In this document: piece by piece, positions 24,173-34,300 of the stretch | How positions within the stretch are numbered: the stretch's first letter is position 1 | Layout of the letters: each line of letters opens with the position of its first letter | From: Paractinoplanes polyasparticus | GTDB lineage: Bacteria > Actinomycetota > Actinomycetes > Mycobacteriales > Micromonosporaceae | DNA: 64,000 bases | Direction of reading: 5' to 3' | Assembly: GCF_019710575.1 (NCBI RefSeq) | Contig: NZ_JAHWFK010000041.1 | Location: 170,155 to 234,154, forward strand | The notes under the pieces: generated by a model | Told to the model about the DNA's origin: nothing | Databases searched by the model: none | The model's input: the letters and a program-made list of their open reading frames with translations, nothing else | Made by a program: the position numbers and the translations under genes

Positions 24173-26764
24173 ATGAATAGGCTTGAGCCCGAAGCTACGA
24201 CTTCGATGCGCTCGGTGACGGGAATCCGTATGGCCTCAATGAGCTCCAACGACGACGCGACCGATCGACAGCTCCGGCTGTTCGTCGGTCTCGTCGTCGT
24301 TCTGGCGCTCGGAGCGGCCGGCGCCGTCGTGGCTTTCACCGCCGACCAGCTGACGACACCACCCGACTTCCTCGTCGTCAGCCTGATCTTCGTTGCGATC
24401 ATGGTGTCCGGCTGGCTCCGGGTCCGGTTCCGCGTGCTGTCCAACCAGGACGTCTACACCTGGGTCGACGTGCCGGTGGTGATCGGCTTCGTGCTCGTGC
24501 CGGCGCCCTGGGTCATCCTCTGCTGGGCCCTGGCAACCACGCTGCGCCGCCTCGCGATGCGCCGCGGCCTGCTCAAGGACACCTGGCAGGTCGCCAAGGA
24601 CACGCTGGCCGGCTCCGCCGCGGCGGCCGTCTTCCTGGCGCTGGGCGTCGATCCGAACTCCAGCCATCCCCCGTTCGCGATCGGCGCCACCGTGCTCGCG
24701 CTCGGCGCGATCGCGCTGGTCGACCAGGCCGCCTTCGTGCCGGTGATCGCGATCTCGTCGGGCAACCCACTGCGCCAGGTCGCCACGAAGAACCTCGACG
24801 TGAAGCTGGTCGGTCAGCTCTTCCGGCTGGTCGCGACGCTGGTCGTGCTGGCCCTGCTGGCCTACGAGGCCAACGTCTTCCTGCTGCTCCTGCTCCCGAT
24901 GATCGTGGCTTGCCTCCAGCTCTGGCAGACCGGCAGCATGCGCACCCGCGAGGAACGCGAATCCTGGCAGCGTCTGGCCGAGGCGACCGATGCCCTCAAC
25001 GCGGTCGACCTGACCCAGGTGCTGCACTCGGCGGTCTCCCGGGCCGCGGTCATCTTCTCAGCGGGCGAAGCCGAGATCGACCTCACCACGGCCGGCACCG
25101 ACCGGGTGGTCACAGGATCGGCCGGCCGCATCCGCTACGACGGCCCGGCCCGCACCGACGAGCCCGAGCCGACCGACGACGAGCTGACCACCGATCTCGT
25201 CGCGCACGACGGCACCCTGCGTGTGGGCATGCTCCGGCTGCGCTTCGGCGGTGCGATCAAGCTCACCGAGTTCGAGCAGTACAAGTTGAAGACGTTCGCG
25301 TCGGCGCTCTGCACGGCCATCCGCAATGCTTCCGCGTACGCCGAACTCGAGCGCATCAGCGCCCAGAACGCCCACGACGCGGCCCACGACGCCCTCACCG
25401 GCCTGGCCAACCGGCGCCAGCTGTACGAACGGGCCGGCCGCCACTTCGACGGTCAGACCGACGACGGCGTGGTGGCGCTGCTGCTCATCGACCTCAACCA
25501 CTTCAAAGAGATCAACGACACCCTCGGGCACGCGGCCGGCGACACGGTGCTGCGCAAGGTCGCCCGGCGGCTCAGCGACTCCGCCGCCCCCGGCGACATG
25601 GTGGCCCGGCTCGGCGGTGACGAATTCGCAGTCCTGCTCACCGACCTGCCCACCCCCGCCATGGCCGGCCACCGCGCCGACACCCTGCTCTCCTCGCTCG
25701 ACGCGGCCATCGAGGTCGAGGGCATGCGGATCACCGTCGAGGCGGCCGGTGGCATCGCGCTGGCCCCCGGCAGCGGTGGCGTCAACGAGCTGATGCGACG
25801 GGCCGACATCGCGATGTACCAGGCCAAACGGGCCGGGGTTCAGACGGCGACGTACGCCCACGCGCAAGACACGGCCGACGTCAGCCGCCTGGTGCTCGGC
25901 GGCGAATTGCAGCGCGCGGTGGCCGAACACGAGTTCGTGGTCGACTTCCAGCCCATCGTCGACCTCGGCAGCGGCGAGGTGACCGCGGCCGAGGCGCTGG
26001 CCCGGTGGCACCACCCCGAGCACGGCTACCTCACGCCGATGGAGTTCCTGCAGACGGTGGAGCGTTCCGGCCGCCTGCCGGCGTTCGCCGACGCCGTGCT
26101 CGACCAGGCGCTCGCCGCCTCCGACCTGTGGCGCGAGGCCGGTTTCGACCTGCCCGTCGCGGTCAACGTGTCGCCGCGCAGCCTGCTCGACCCCAGCTTC
26201 CCCGAGACGGTGCTGGCCCGACTGAGCCGGCACGCCGTCCCGGCCGACCGGTTGATCTTCGAGCTCGCCGAGACGCTGACCCTCAGCCAGCTCGACGTGG
26301 TGGGACGCGCGCTCAACGAACTGAGCGAGGCGGGCGTACGGCTGGCTCTCGACGACTTCGGCACCGGCGTCACACCGCTGTCGGTGCTGTCCCACATCCC
26401 CGTCCACCAGCTGAAGATCGACCGCGAGTTCGTCGGCAACGTGCAGACGTCGTCCGAGGCCGCCGCGGTGATCCGCTCGACGGTCGACCTGGCCCGCAGC
26501 CTGCACCTCGCCGTGATCGCCGAGGGCGTCGAGAGCGAGCCGCAGAGGCACGCGCTGTGGAGCCTGGGCTGCGAAGCCGGTCAGGGCCATCTGTTCGCCC
26601 GGCCGATGTCGGCGGCACGGCTGCTGGCGACGTTGCAGCGGGGAACGGCCGGACGGCCGGGGACCCTCGCGGCGTCGCTGCACGATGGTGGCGCAGTCGT
26701 CCGCATGTCGCGGCGACGGTCCGGCGGGTCGGGCCGATCCGCTCTGCCACACTTGCCCGCGTGA
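24173..26764 (+). CDS. Membrane GGDEF-EAL bifunctional cyclic-di-GMP protein
   Basis: 863 residues from ATG at 24173; internal ATGs at 24206, 24230 and 24239 are alternative starts and none has a clear ribosome-binding site. Residues about 28-250 form some seven transmembrane helices of MASE-like sensor type, then a GAF-like segment (residues about 265-390). A GGDEF domain follows with intact ARLGGDEFAVLL at residue about 480, then an EAL domain with intact AAEALARW at about 607, LALDDFGTG and QLKIDREFV. Both catalytic signatures are complete, so it may both make and break c-di-GMP. Its stop overlaps the next start (GTGA). Confidence 0.92.
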   Translation: MNRLEPEATTSMRSVTGIRMASMSSNDDATDRQLRLFVGLVVVLALGAAGAVVAFTADQLTTPPDFLVVSLIFVAIMVSGWLRVRFRVLSNQDVYTWVDVPVVIGFVLVPAPWVILCWALATTLRRLAMRRGLLKDTWQVAKDTLAGSAAAAVFLALGVDPNSSHPPFAIGATVLALGAIALVDQAAFVPVIAISSGNPLRQVATKNLDVKLVGQLFRLVATLVVLALLAYEANVFLLLLLPMIVACLQLWQTGSMRTREERESWQRLAEATDALNAVDLTQVLHSAVSRAAVIFSAGEAEIDLTTAGTDRVVTGSAGRIRYDGPARTDEPEPTDDELTTDLVAHDGTLRVGMLRLRFGGAIKLTEFEQYKLKTFASALCTAIRNASAYAELERISAQNAHDAAHDALTGLANRRQLYERAGRHFDGQTDDGVVALLLIDLNHFKEINDTLGHAAGDTVLRKVARRLSDSAAPGDMVARLGGDEFAVLLTDLPTPAMAGHRADTLLSSLDAAIEVEGMRITVEAAGGIALAPGSGGVNELMRRADIAMYQAKRAGVQTATYAHAQDTADVSRLVLGGELQRAVAEHEFVVDFQPIVDLGSGEVTAAEALARWHHPEHGYLTPMEFLQTVERSGRLPAFADAVLDQALAASDLWREAGFDLPVAVNVSPRSLLDPSFPETVLARLSRHAVPADRLIFELAETLTLSQLDVVGRALNELSEAGVRLALDDFGTGVTPLSVLSHIPVHQLKIDREFVGNVQTSSEAAAVIRSTVDLARSLHLAVIAEGVESEPQRHALWSLGCEAGQGHLFARPMSAARLLATLQRGTAGRPGTLAASLHDGGAVVRMSRRRSGGSGRSALPHLPA

Positions 26765-28869
26765 CTGAACCAGGGCAGACGGCGAGCAAATCAGCAGCTG
26801 AAGGGCCTGCCTCCACCCCCGAGGGCCCCAGCTCAGCCGACGAATCGCCAGACCCTTCCCCGCGTACGCCGGAAGGCCGCACCCCCGACAATCCGGCTAC
26901 AAAGGACGAAGTGCCCACGCCGGCCGACGCTCAATCACCGAGCCCTGATGCGGATGCTCCGGTCGCGGCGCCGGATGAGGGCGGCACCGAGAAGGCGAGT
27001 CAGCCGGATCCCGCACCGCCCGTGAAGACGCCGAGCGCTGGTGCACAGATCGGCATGTACGTCGTCATCAGCGACAAGCCACTCACCACCAATGGGGCGA
27101 AGCCCGCCAAGACCTCCCGGATTGGTACCAAGGCCGCCGCCCCCACGCCAAGCGAGCCCGGGAAGTCACCCGCCGCACCCCCGGCACCGGCGACGCCCGC
27201 GGCACCCGAAGCGAATGCAGCGTCCGAGTCGGCCACAGCGCCCGAGCCAACTACGGCACCTGAGTCGGTCACGCCCGAACCAACCGCAAAGCCCGCAGAG
27301 CCCGACAAATCCTCAACGCCCAGGTCGACCGTAGAGCCCGCCGAGCCCAGCCCGGCCGCATCGAGCGAGCCAGACACAGCAACCGACCCGGCGGCAACCC
27401 CGGCCGACACCTCCGAAGTCCCGCTCGCCGCGGCGCCCCCTGACGCCGCAGCAGATGCGGCGCCGCCCAAAGAATCCCCGGCCAAGCCCGGCGAGACCGG
27501 ACGGCCCGCCAAGCGCCCGACGGACAAAAAGGCCACGCGACCCGTCGGCGAGCCGGCCCCGCCCGGCCGTCTCGGCCGGTTCTTCGCCCGCGTCGACCAG
27601 GCCGCGGGCGGCTACGCCGTAGACCTCGCCCTCTACGCCCTGTCGGCCGGGTTCGCCCTCATCACCGCGCTGAACTCGACCCTGCTGCCCCACCGTGCGT
27701 GGGGCGCCATCGCCGTCTGGGCCTACGCCGGAGCGTTCGTCGTAGCCGCCCTCCAGCTCACCGGCCACCTACTGACCCGCCGCCGCGCCACCAGCCGCCT
27801 GGCCGCGCTGTTCGGCAACGGAAGCCGGGCCACCGTCACCTGGATCGTGTGGGCCGCGGCCGCCCTGGTTCCCGTGGTCGTCCAGGCGATCCAGCGGGCT
27901 GACGGCCGCACCGACCGTGCCCAGGAAGAGGTGATGGTCGTCGAGCACATGGGCGAGCGTCTGCTCAACACCGGCACCCCGTACCTCTCGCGTGAGACGA
28001 TCGCCGCCCTGCCCGACACCGGACGACTGATGGGCTACAGCCCGTACCAGCCGGGAATGTCGATCTTCGGCCTGCCACGGGCCCTCTTCGGCGATGTCTG
28101 GTGGACCGACGCCCGCATCTGGTTCGCCCTGTCCACCGCCCTGATCCTGATCGCCGCCGTCCTGCTGCTGCGGTCCGCCCGGTCCTTCCCGACCGTCCGC
28201 GCATTGCAGGCGGTGACCGTCCTGCCGATCTGCGCGCTCACCCTGGCCACCGGCGGCGACGACATCCCCGTGCTCGCCTTCTGCCTGCTGGCGCTGGCTC
28301 TCGCGGCCACCGACCGTTACGGCTGGGCCGGCGTCGCCGTCGGCGCGGCCGCCGCCTGCAAACTCTTCGCGTTGCCGGTGGTCGCCGTCCTGGCCGTCCT
28401 CGCCATGGCCGTCGCCCGGGGTAGCCGGCTGCTGCCGGGCGCAATCGGTCTGCCGATTCTCGTGCTGGTCCCGCCGTTCCAGGTCAGCCAGGACGGCTTC
28501 GTCGAGAACGTGATCCGCTTCCCGCTCGGGCACGGACTCGTCACCAGTCCGGCGCAGTCCCCGTTCCCCGGGTACCTGATCGCACAGAACGTGCCCAACG
28601 GCCGCTATCTCACCCTCGGGTTGCTGGCCGCGGTGGCGGTCGTCATTACCGTACGGATGCTCTGGTGGCCCCCGCGCACCGCCGCGACCGCGTCGTTGAT
28701 CTGTGGCTGGGGGCTGCTGGCGGCGATTCTGCTGATGCCGACGACTCGCTTCGGGTACCTGCTGTATCCGATCGCGTTCCTCTTCTGGGCCGCCGCCCTG
28801 CGCCCGGCACACAGGAACCACACAGCCACAAGTGGCCCGTTGGATGACACAGCCTTGTACCGTTTGTGA
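26761..28869 (+). CDS. GT-C-like integral membrane protein with long disordered N-terminus
   Basis: 702 residues from GTG at 26761, overlapping the GGDEF-EAL stop by four bases, so the two are translationally coupled. Residues 1-270 are extremely rich in Pro, Ala, Thr, Ser and Glu (disordered, cytoplasmic by inference). Residues about 280-690 carry ten or so transmembrane helices. YSPYQPGMSIFGLPRALFG resembles the donor-site loop of GT87/DUF2029 polyprenyl-phosphate-sugar dependent glycosyltransferases. Coupling to a c-di-GMP protein suggests control of an envelope polysaccharide; the sugar is unknown. Confidence 0.65.
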   Translation: MTEPGQTASKSAAEGPASTPEGPSSADESPDPSPRTPEGRTPDNPATKDEVPTPADAQSPSPDADAPVAAPDEGGTEKASQPDPAPPVKTPSAGAQIGMYVVISDKPLTTNGAKPAKTSRIGTKAAAPTPSEPGKSPAAPPAPATPAAPEANAASESATAPEPTTAPESVTPEPTAKPAEPDKSSTPRSTVEPAEPSPAASSEPDTATDPAATPADTSEVPLAAAPPDAAADAAPPKESPAKPGETGRPAKRPTDKKATRPVGEPAPPGRLGRFFARVDQAAGGYAVDLALYALSAGFALITALNSTLLPHRAWGAIAVWAYAGAFVVAALQLTGHLLTRRRATSRLAALFGNGSRATVTWIVWAAAALVPVVVQAIQRADGRTDRAQEEVMVVEHMGERLLNTGTPYLSRETIAALPDTGRLMGYSPYQPGMSIFGLPRALFGDVWWTDARIWFALSTALILIAAVLLLRSARSFPTVRALQAVTVLPICALTLATGGDDIPVLAFCLLALALAATDRYGWAGVAVGAAAACKLFALPVVAVLAVLAMAVARGSRLLPGAIGLPILVLVPPFQVSQDGFVENVIRFPLGHGLVTSPAQSPFPGYLIAQNVPNGRYLTLGLLAAVAVVITVRMLWWPPRTAATASLICGWGLLAAILLMPTTRFGYLLYPIAFLFWAAALRPAHRNHTATSGPLDDTALYRL

Positions 28870-28870
28870 G

Positions 28871-29272
28871 ATGCAGATGACCTGTCCGAAGTGTCACGGC
28901 GAGATGCGAGTGTACGAGCGCAGCGGCGTCACGGTCGACCAGTGCACCGAGTGCCGAGGGATCTTCCTCGACCGTGGTGAGCTCGAGAAGCTGTTCGAGG
29001 CCGAGTCGAATTTCAACACTCGCCAGGCTCCGCCGCAGTCCGCTCCGCCGCGTCCGGCCGCTGCTCCGCCGCCGCCGGGTTACGGCCAGCCCCAGCCGGG
29101 TGGTTACGCCCCGCCGCCTCCGCCGCCGGGCTACGGCCAGCCGACGCACGGTTACCCGCCGGCGCCCGTTCCGGGTCACGCCCCCGCCTACGGCCACCAC
29201 GGCCACTACCAGCGTGGCCACCACGGCCACTACCAGCGCCGCAAGAGCTTCCTGCACAACCTCTTCGACTGA
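28871..29272 (+). CDS. zf-TFIIB domain protein with Gly/His/Pro-rich tail
   Basis: 133 residues from ATG at 28871 (ATG at 28877 also possible). Residues 1-45 are the zf-TFIIB zinc ribbon: MTCPKCHGEMRVYERSG, VDQCTECRGIFLDRGELEKL. A Pro/Gly/Tyr-rich region with PGYGQP repeats follows, then a doubled GHHGHYQR element and a C-terminal RRKSFLHNLFD. No clear ribosome-binding site; it starts directly after the preceding stop codon (TGA at 28867-28869). Function unknown; the same layout is common in actinobacteria. Confidence 0.8.
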   Translation: MQMTCPKCHGEMRVYERSGVTVDQCTECRGIFLDRGELEKLFEAESNFNTRQAPPQSAPPRPAAAPPPPGYGQPQPGGYAPPPPPPGYGQPTHGYPPAPVPGHAPAYGHHGHYQRGHHGHYQRRKSFLHNLFD

Positions 29273-29332
29273 GGTCGCGCCGGCCACCGCCCGCCGGTCC
29301 CGTCCGGGGCCGGCGGCGGGGTCAACTTGTGC

Positions 29333-30538
29333 TTACCACGTGCCGTCGTCGCGCACGCGCCGCGCCGGCCCGTCGCCGGTGAGCAGCCCGGTCAGCGCCT
29401 CGTCGAGCGTGCTGCCGACGAACCACTCGCCGCCCTGGTCGAACACGAACACCCGCCCCAGCTCGTCGATCGCCACCACCGCGTCGCCGCCCTCGATCCC
29501 GATTGGGAAGAGTGGCACGCCCGTGAGCTCGGCGAATTCGGCCAGCGCAGCCGCCGAGTGAGCCCCCGGCACAGGATCGAGCCGCAACAGCCGGATCGCC
29601 CGCCGCAGCCCGGGCCCCCGCCGCGCACAGCGCACCCCGGGAAAGTCCGCCACCGCTGCCCGAGCCGCCTCGGACGGGCTCAGCCGTCCGCCGGAGGCCT
29701 CGACCGCCCGATCGACAGCGTCCTCGCCCTGTGATCCCGTGCCCGCCCCGATCCACCCGCCGCCGGCCAGTGTGCGCGCCACCTCGTGGGGGAAGCGCCC
29801 GGCCACCGGGACCCGGTCGGAGCCGTGCCGCCACTCGCTCGCGAACGCCCTGTCCGACCACGGGAGCACCGCCAGGTCGACGAGCACGCTGATGCACGTC
29901 TCGCACGGGCGGTGCTCCTGCCCGCCGACGGGATCGCCCTGGTCGCGTACGAGGAAAGCAGCGAACGCGGCCCCGGTCAGCCAGGCCCTCGCGTCGTCGA
30001 GCGCGAACTCCCGCCCGCGGGCGCGGGTGGCCTCGTGCAACGCGTCGGAGAGGGCGATCAACTCGGCGTGCCGCTCGACGCCGCGCACCTGACTCTCAGT
30101 GCCCAGCCTGTCGAGCCTGTCCACCACCAATGGATGGTGACTGATTCGCTGGTCACCCTTCGCACCCTGAGCGCGGAACAGTCGCTCACCCACGGTCAGA
30201 TGCGCGGCCGTCGTCGGAGTGGGCCGGCGACGCGTCAGACGATGCAGCGCGACGGCCGGATCCACCGTTCCCGGCGGGCTCGGACGGCGGTCGCGATAGA
30301 TGGCGGCGATCTCCTCGGGCGGCACCCCGGGCCAGGTAGAGAGCACTCCCGTCTCCCGGTCGATCACCGTGCGTGCGCCGTCACCGGGCACGGGACGCAC
30401 AGACGTCGGCTGCCGCGTCCAGATCACGTAACCGAGGTCGAACTCGCTGAGCATCGGCTCACACCCGTACCCACGCTGCTCGGATTCGTTGCGCGCCCAG
30501 CGCGCCGCGATCGCCTCGGCCTCCGCTCGCGTGATCAC
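29333..30538 (-). CDS. YrhB-like / YwqJ-type deaminase / SUKH-3 fusion protein
   Basis: 401 residues, GTG start with GGAGG five bases upstream. Three parts: residues 1-85 resemble YrhB/Imm35 (TRAEAEAIAARWA, VIDRETGVLSTWPGVPPEEI); residues about 110-225 a YwqJ-type nucleic-acid deaminase with HAE at 147-149 and PCETC (Cys202, Cys205) for zinc; residues about 250-400 a SUKH-3 fold (FPIGIEGGDAVVAIDELGRVF, EWFVGSTLDEALTGLL). SUKH and YrhB are immunity-protein families of polymorphic toxin systems, so this may be a toxin/immunity fusion or an immunity protein with an effector core. It is divergent from the toxin operon. Confidence 0.72.
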   Translation of the reverse strand: MITRAEAEAIAARWARNESEQRGYGCEPMLSEFDLGYVIWTRQPTSVRPVPGDGARTVIDRETGVLSTWPGVPPEEIAAIYRDRRPSPPGTVDPAVALHRLTRRRPTPTTAAHLTVGERLFRAQGAKGDQRISHHPLVVDRLDRLGTESQVRGVERHAELIALSDALHEATRARGREFALDDARAWLTGAAFAAFLVRDQGDPVGGQEHRPCETCISVLVDLAVLPWSDRAFASEWRHGSDRVPVAGRFPHEVARTLAGGGWIGAGTGSQGEDAVDRAVEASGGRLSPSEAARAAVADFPGVRCARRGPGLRRAIRLLRLDPVPGAHSAAALAEFAELTGVPLFPIGIEGGDAVVAIDELGRVFVFDQGGEWFVGSTLDEALTGLLTGDGPARRVRDDGTW

Positions 30539-30642
30539 CGCGCCTCCTCTCGAAGCCCTGAACCCGATCGCCCGTGGCGACGTTCGCAGATTGAAGTTAA
30601 CCGAACACGCAAAGTCCCGACACGGACGAGGGGTGTGACCCG

Positions 30643-31068
30643 GTGGCTGTTACGGCAAATCGCGACGCGAATCGGGAACTGCGCGACCGGCTCGCGGAAG
30701 TGCACGAGCGGTATGCGCGCCTGCGGTCCGATCTGGATGGTCTGCAGCGACGCCTCGACGACGTCCGCGTCACCGTCGTCTCGAATGACGGACTCGTCCG
30801 CGTCACGGTCGGCCCGCGCGGCGAGTTGATCGATTTGCGGCTCATCCGCCGGGCCACCCGGAACATGGACAACGAATACGTCTCCCGGACGATCGTCGCC
30901 ACCGTCCACACTGCTGCCGAGCGTGCCGCGGAACGCGTTCAGACTTTGATGGCCGACTATCTCCCGCCCGATTCCGGCGCCCTTCGCTATCTGCGCGACC
31001 ACAACTTCGGTTCGCTGCTCGGACGGTCCGACGAGATCGTTCAGGACCTGGCCGGCCGCGATGAGTGA
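30643..31068 (+). CDS. YbaB/EbfC-like protein (toxin operon first gene)
   Basis: 141 residues, GTG start. N-terminal coiled coil (RDRLAEVHERYARLRSDLDG) followed by the YbaB-type beta segment VSNDGLVRVTVGPRGELIDLRL and a helix with RTIVATVHTAAERAAERV. YbaB-family proteins of this kind precede WXG100 proteins in actinobacterial type VII effector operons and may act as chaperones or DNA-binding proteins. It overlaps the next gene by eight bases. Specific role here is inference. Confidence 0.8.
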   Translation: MAVTANRDANRELRDRLAEVHERYARLRSDLDGLQRRLDDVRVTVVSNDGLVRVTVGPRGELIDLRLIRRATRNMDNEYVSRTIVATVHTAAERAAERVQTLMADYLPPDSGALRYLRDHNFGSLLGRSDEIVQDLAGRDE

Positions 31069-31396
31069 CGCCCGGCTGCGGCTCGACGCCGAGGAGGCCC
31101 TCGCCGGATCAAGCGCCCTGAGCGCGGCCGGCGAGGACCTCGGCGCGCGCCGCAACCGGGCCGGCGCCGAGATCGCAGCGGCCAGCTCGGCCGTCCCGTG
31201 GGGCCGCGACGAGTACGGCCAGTCCTTCGAGAAGCACTACCGGCCGTTCGAGCAGCAGGTACTTGACGCGTGGCAGCAGCTCGCGGCCTACCTGGCCGGA
31301 CTCGGCGACGCCGCGGCGCTGTCCGTCCGCGACAACCTGGCCGCCGACGCCGAAGCCGCACAGCGTGTCCATTCCACGTATCGGGGCCGATCATGA
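31061..31396 (+). CDS. WXG100-like small protein
   Basis: 111 residues, helical hairpin predicted: SSALSAAGEDLGARRNRAGAE, then PWGRDEYGQSFEKHY, and QQVLDAWQQLAAYLAGLGDA. Size, helix-turn-helix layout and position immediately upstream of a CpnT-like toxin fit the ESAT-6/WXG100 partner proteins of type VII secretion. The strict WXG is replaced by PWGRDEYG. Overlaps both neighbours (8 bases upstream, ATGA downstream), so it is co-translated. Confidence 0.72.
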   Translation: MSDARLRLDAEEALAGSSALSAAGEDLGARRNRAGAEIAAASSAVPWGRDEYGQSFEKHYRPFEQQVLDAWQQLAAYLAGLGDAAALSVRDNLAADAEAAQRVHSTYRGRS

Positions 31397-34300
31397 CCGT
31401 GCTGCCCAGCCCCATCCCCCACCCGCTGGAGTTCAGCCCGTTCGACGTCCCCGCCTGGGCCTACGAGGCGCTCGAGTGGGTGGTCGGCTTCGACTGGCCG
31501 GCCGGCAACGAGGTCGCCACCTGGGACGTCGCCGACCGGTGGTACGCCCTGGCCACGTCGCTGGCCGAGCCGAACGAGGCTGCGATGTCGGCCGCCGGCC
31601 GCTTCCTGTCCGGTTACGGCGGCGCGGGCGTCACCGCCGACGGCTTCGCCGACGCCTGGCGGATGGTCGCGGGCGACGACGACGCGCCGCTCCACGACCT
31701 GCTGCGCGTATCGGACGAGCTGGGCAAACTCGTCGAAGGCGCCGGCGCCGACCTCGAAGCGGCCAAGATCGAAGCCTGGATCGAGATCGGCATCTTCCTC
31801 ATCGAACTCGTCGGCATGGCGGTCACCGTCGCGCTCACCCTGGGCGCGGCGTCACCGGCCGCCGGCGGGCTCATCGTCGCCACCCGCCTGGCCGTCCAGC
31901 AGATCTTCCGCCGCCTGGTCGAGCAGCTGGGCACGAAGGCCCTCAAGCAGACCGCGGGTCGCGCGATCAAGCAGGTGACGAGCCGCGAAGGCCTGCAACG
32001 GCTCGGCCGCGAGGCGCTCGACGAGGGCTTCGACGAGGCCCGCGAGGAGATCGCCACCAACGGCGGCATCCAGATGTATCAGCAGTCGACCGGCCGCTCC
32101 GACGGCTTCGACCTCGAGGACATGGGCCGGACCGCGCTGGCCGGTTTCGCCGGAGGAGTCGCCTCAACCGGAGCCCAGGCCGGCGCGCACGGCCACGGCG
32201 GCATGCTGCGCGGCGCCGGCGGCGAGGTAATGGCCGAGTTCGGCGCCGCAGCCACCTACGGCGAACTGCCCGATGCCGCTGGAATAGCAAAATCCGCCAG
32301 TTCCGGCGCCGTCGGCGGCGGCATGCACACAATGCCCACATCCATCGACATCGGCAATGCCCCGCTACCGACCTTCGATGGCGAAGCTTTCGAAAGTACG
32401 GCGGCAGGCGTCACCCTGTCCGACCGGGGCACCCCGAACGACGGCCCACCCGCGAACGCTTCACCGTCAACAAACGCAGAAGAAGCCCCATCACTCCCCA
32501 CGACGGCTTCCAGCGCCACTGATCAGGTCAACTCCCCGCCGAACGCCGCAGTCAACCCCGACCCCACATCCCCCACCGCCACACCCACCGTCGACTCGTC
32601 GTCCCCGGAACCGCGCCCCACCGACTCAGTGCCGTCAACCCCGTCCCCTGCCGACTCATCCCCCGCTCCGACCCCGCCGGCCCCGTCCCCGGCCGACTCA
32701 CAGCCCCTTCCCACGTCGCCATCGCCGTCCCCCACCGACTCACCGCCCGTCTCCACATCCCCGGCGCCGTCCCCCACCGATTCGCCATCCCTGTCGGCAC
32801 AATCCACAAGCTCACCGCCGTCGCCGCCCTCGGAGTCCCCGGTATCGGACGGCACAGGCTTGCTGGCAGCAACGGTCGGACTCGCCGATCCGCCCACCTC
32901 CACCCCCGCCGTCTCATCGCCGGCACCAGCCGTAAATCCGCCCTCCGCAACATCCATGGTCGGGTTCGGTCCGGCAGTGCCATTCAGCTCTCGCCCCGCC
33001 AGTCCGGCAGCATCGTTCGGCCCCCGCCCCGGCGGTATGACAGCTTCAACCGGCCGTCGACCTGGCGATTCGGCGCCGTCATCAAGCCCTCGGCCCGGCG
33101 AGCGGGCAGCATCGTTCGGCCCGCGCCCCGACGCTGCGACGGCGTCACCAGGCCCTCGACTTGGCAACCCCGCAGCGTCGCCAGGCCCCCGGCTTGGCGA
33201 TGCGCCCGGGTCCGCGGCGCCGGGATCGCGGCGGAGCTCACTCTCCGATTTGGAGCGCATCGCCGACGCGCTCGGCCCGCGGACGGCACCGCGTCAGCCC
33301 GTACGCCGACCGCTCGAAAACGCCGTGACATCGGCGAACCCCCCGCAGCCGGAGGTACGCGACGAGCGGGCGTATTTCGGTTACGCCGCCCACGCCCGCC
33401 AGACCCACGAGCAGAACCGGCGCGACGAATACGCCGCCTACCTGGTTTCGATCGCCGAGGACAATCGCGCCCGGATCCTCGACCTGGGCCGGACCGCCGA
33501 CCAGGCCGGCCGGGCCGGTTTCACCCTGCGCGAGGCCCAGGACCGCCACCAGGCACGCGAACTGAGCGAGATCGTCGCCGAGATCGAGGACCAGATCACC
33601 CAGGTCCGCTCGGGCGCCCTGGCCCCCGAACGCGTCGAGGTCGATCCACCCGAATGGGCCCGCATCAACCGCGACGTAGGCAACCTGGCCCCCGGCGGAG
33701 TCCGCACCGGTGACCGCTCCGCGCTGGACGGTTTCGCCGGCCGCCCACCCATCGACCGCACCCGCCACTACAACTCGGTCGGCGGTCTGCGCCCCCCACT
33801 GGCCGTACACCAGACGGATATAGAGAACGCCGTCCCCCGAGACCGCGAGGGAAACGTCTCCCGCCTACCCGACCCCCGAGAGGGCACCTGGTTCCGCCTG
33901 GCCAACGACGGCGGCCCCGCAGCCGACCCGACCCGAGGCCTGAACTGCGTAGACGGCGTCCTGTCCCTCTTCGACACCTACATTCACGGCCGCCCCCGAG
34001 TCTCGGCCCCCAGAACATTCGACGTCTACGCGAACGGCAACCCGGACCGCCCGCTAGGCGGCGAAACAGAAGGCGTCCAACGCATACGCCTGGCCACCGG
34101 CGGCGACTTCCAAAACCTGTGCCCCTACCTGGCCGACGCCGACCCCACCGCCGCCAAGCCCAAAATGGACCAGGCCATACAAAACCTAACCAACCATCTA
34201 CTGAACACCGGCCACGGCTCCTACGCCTTCCTGATCACCGACCTGGAGGGCGGCGGTAGCCACTCCTGGGCCGCCCTGAACCAGAACGGAACCGTCCTCT

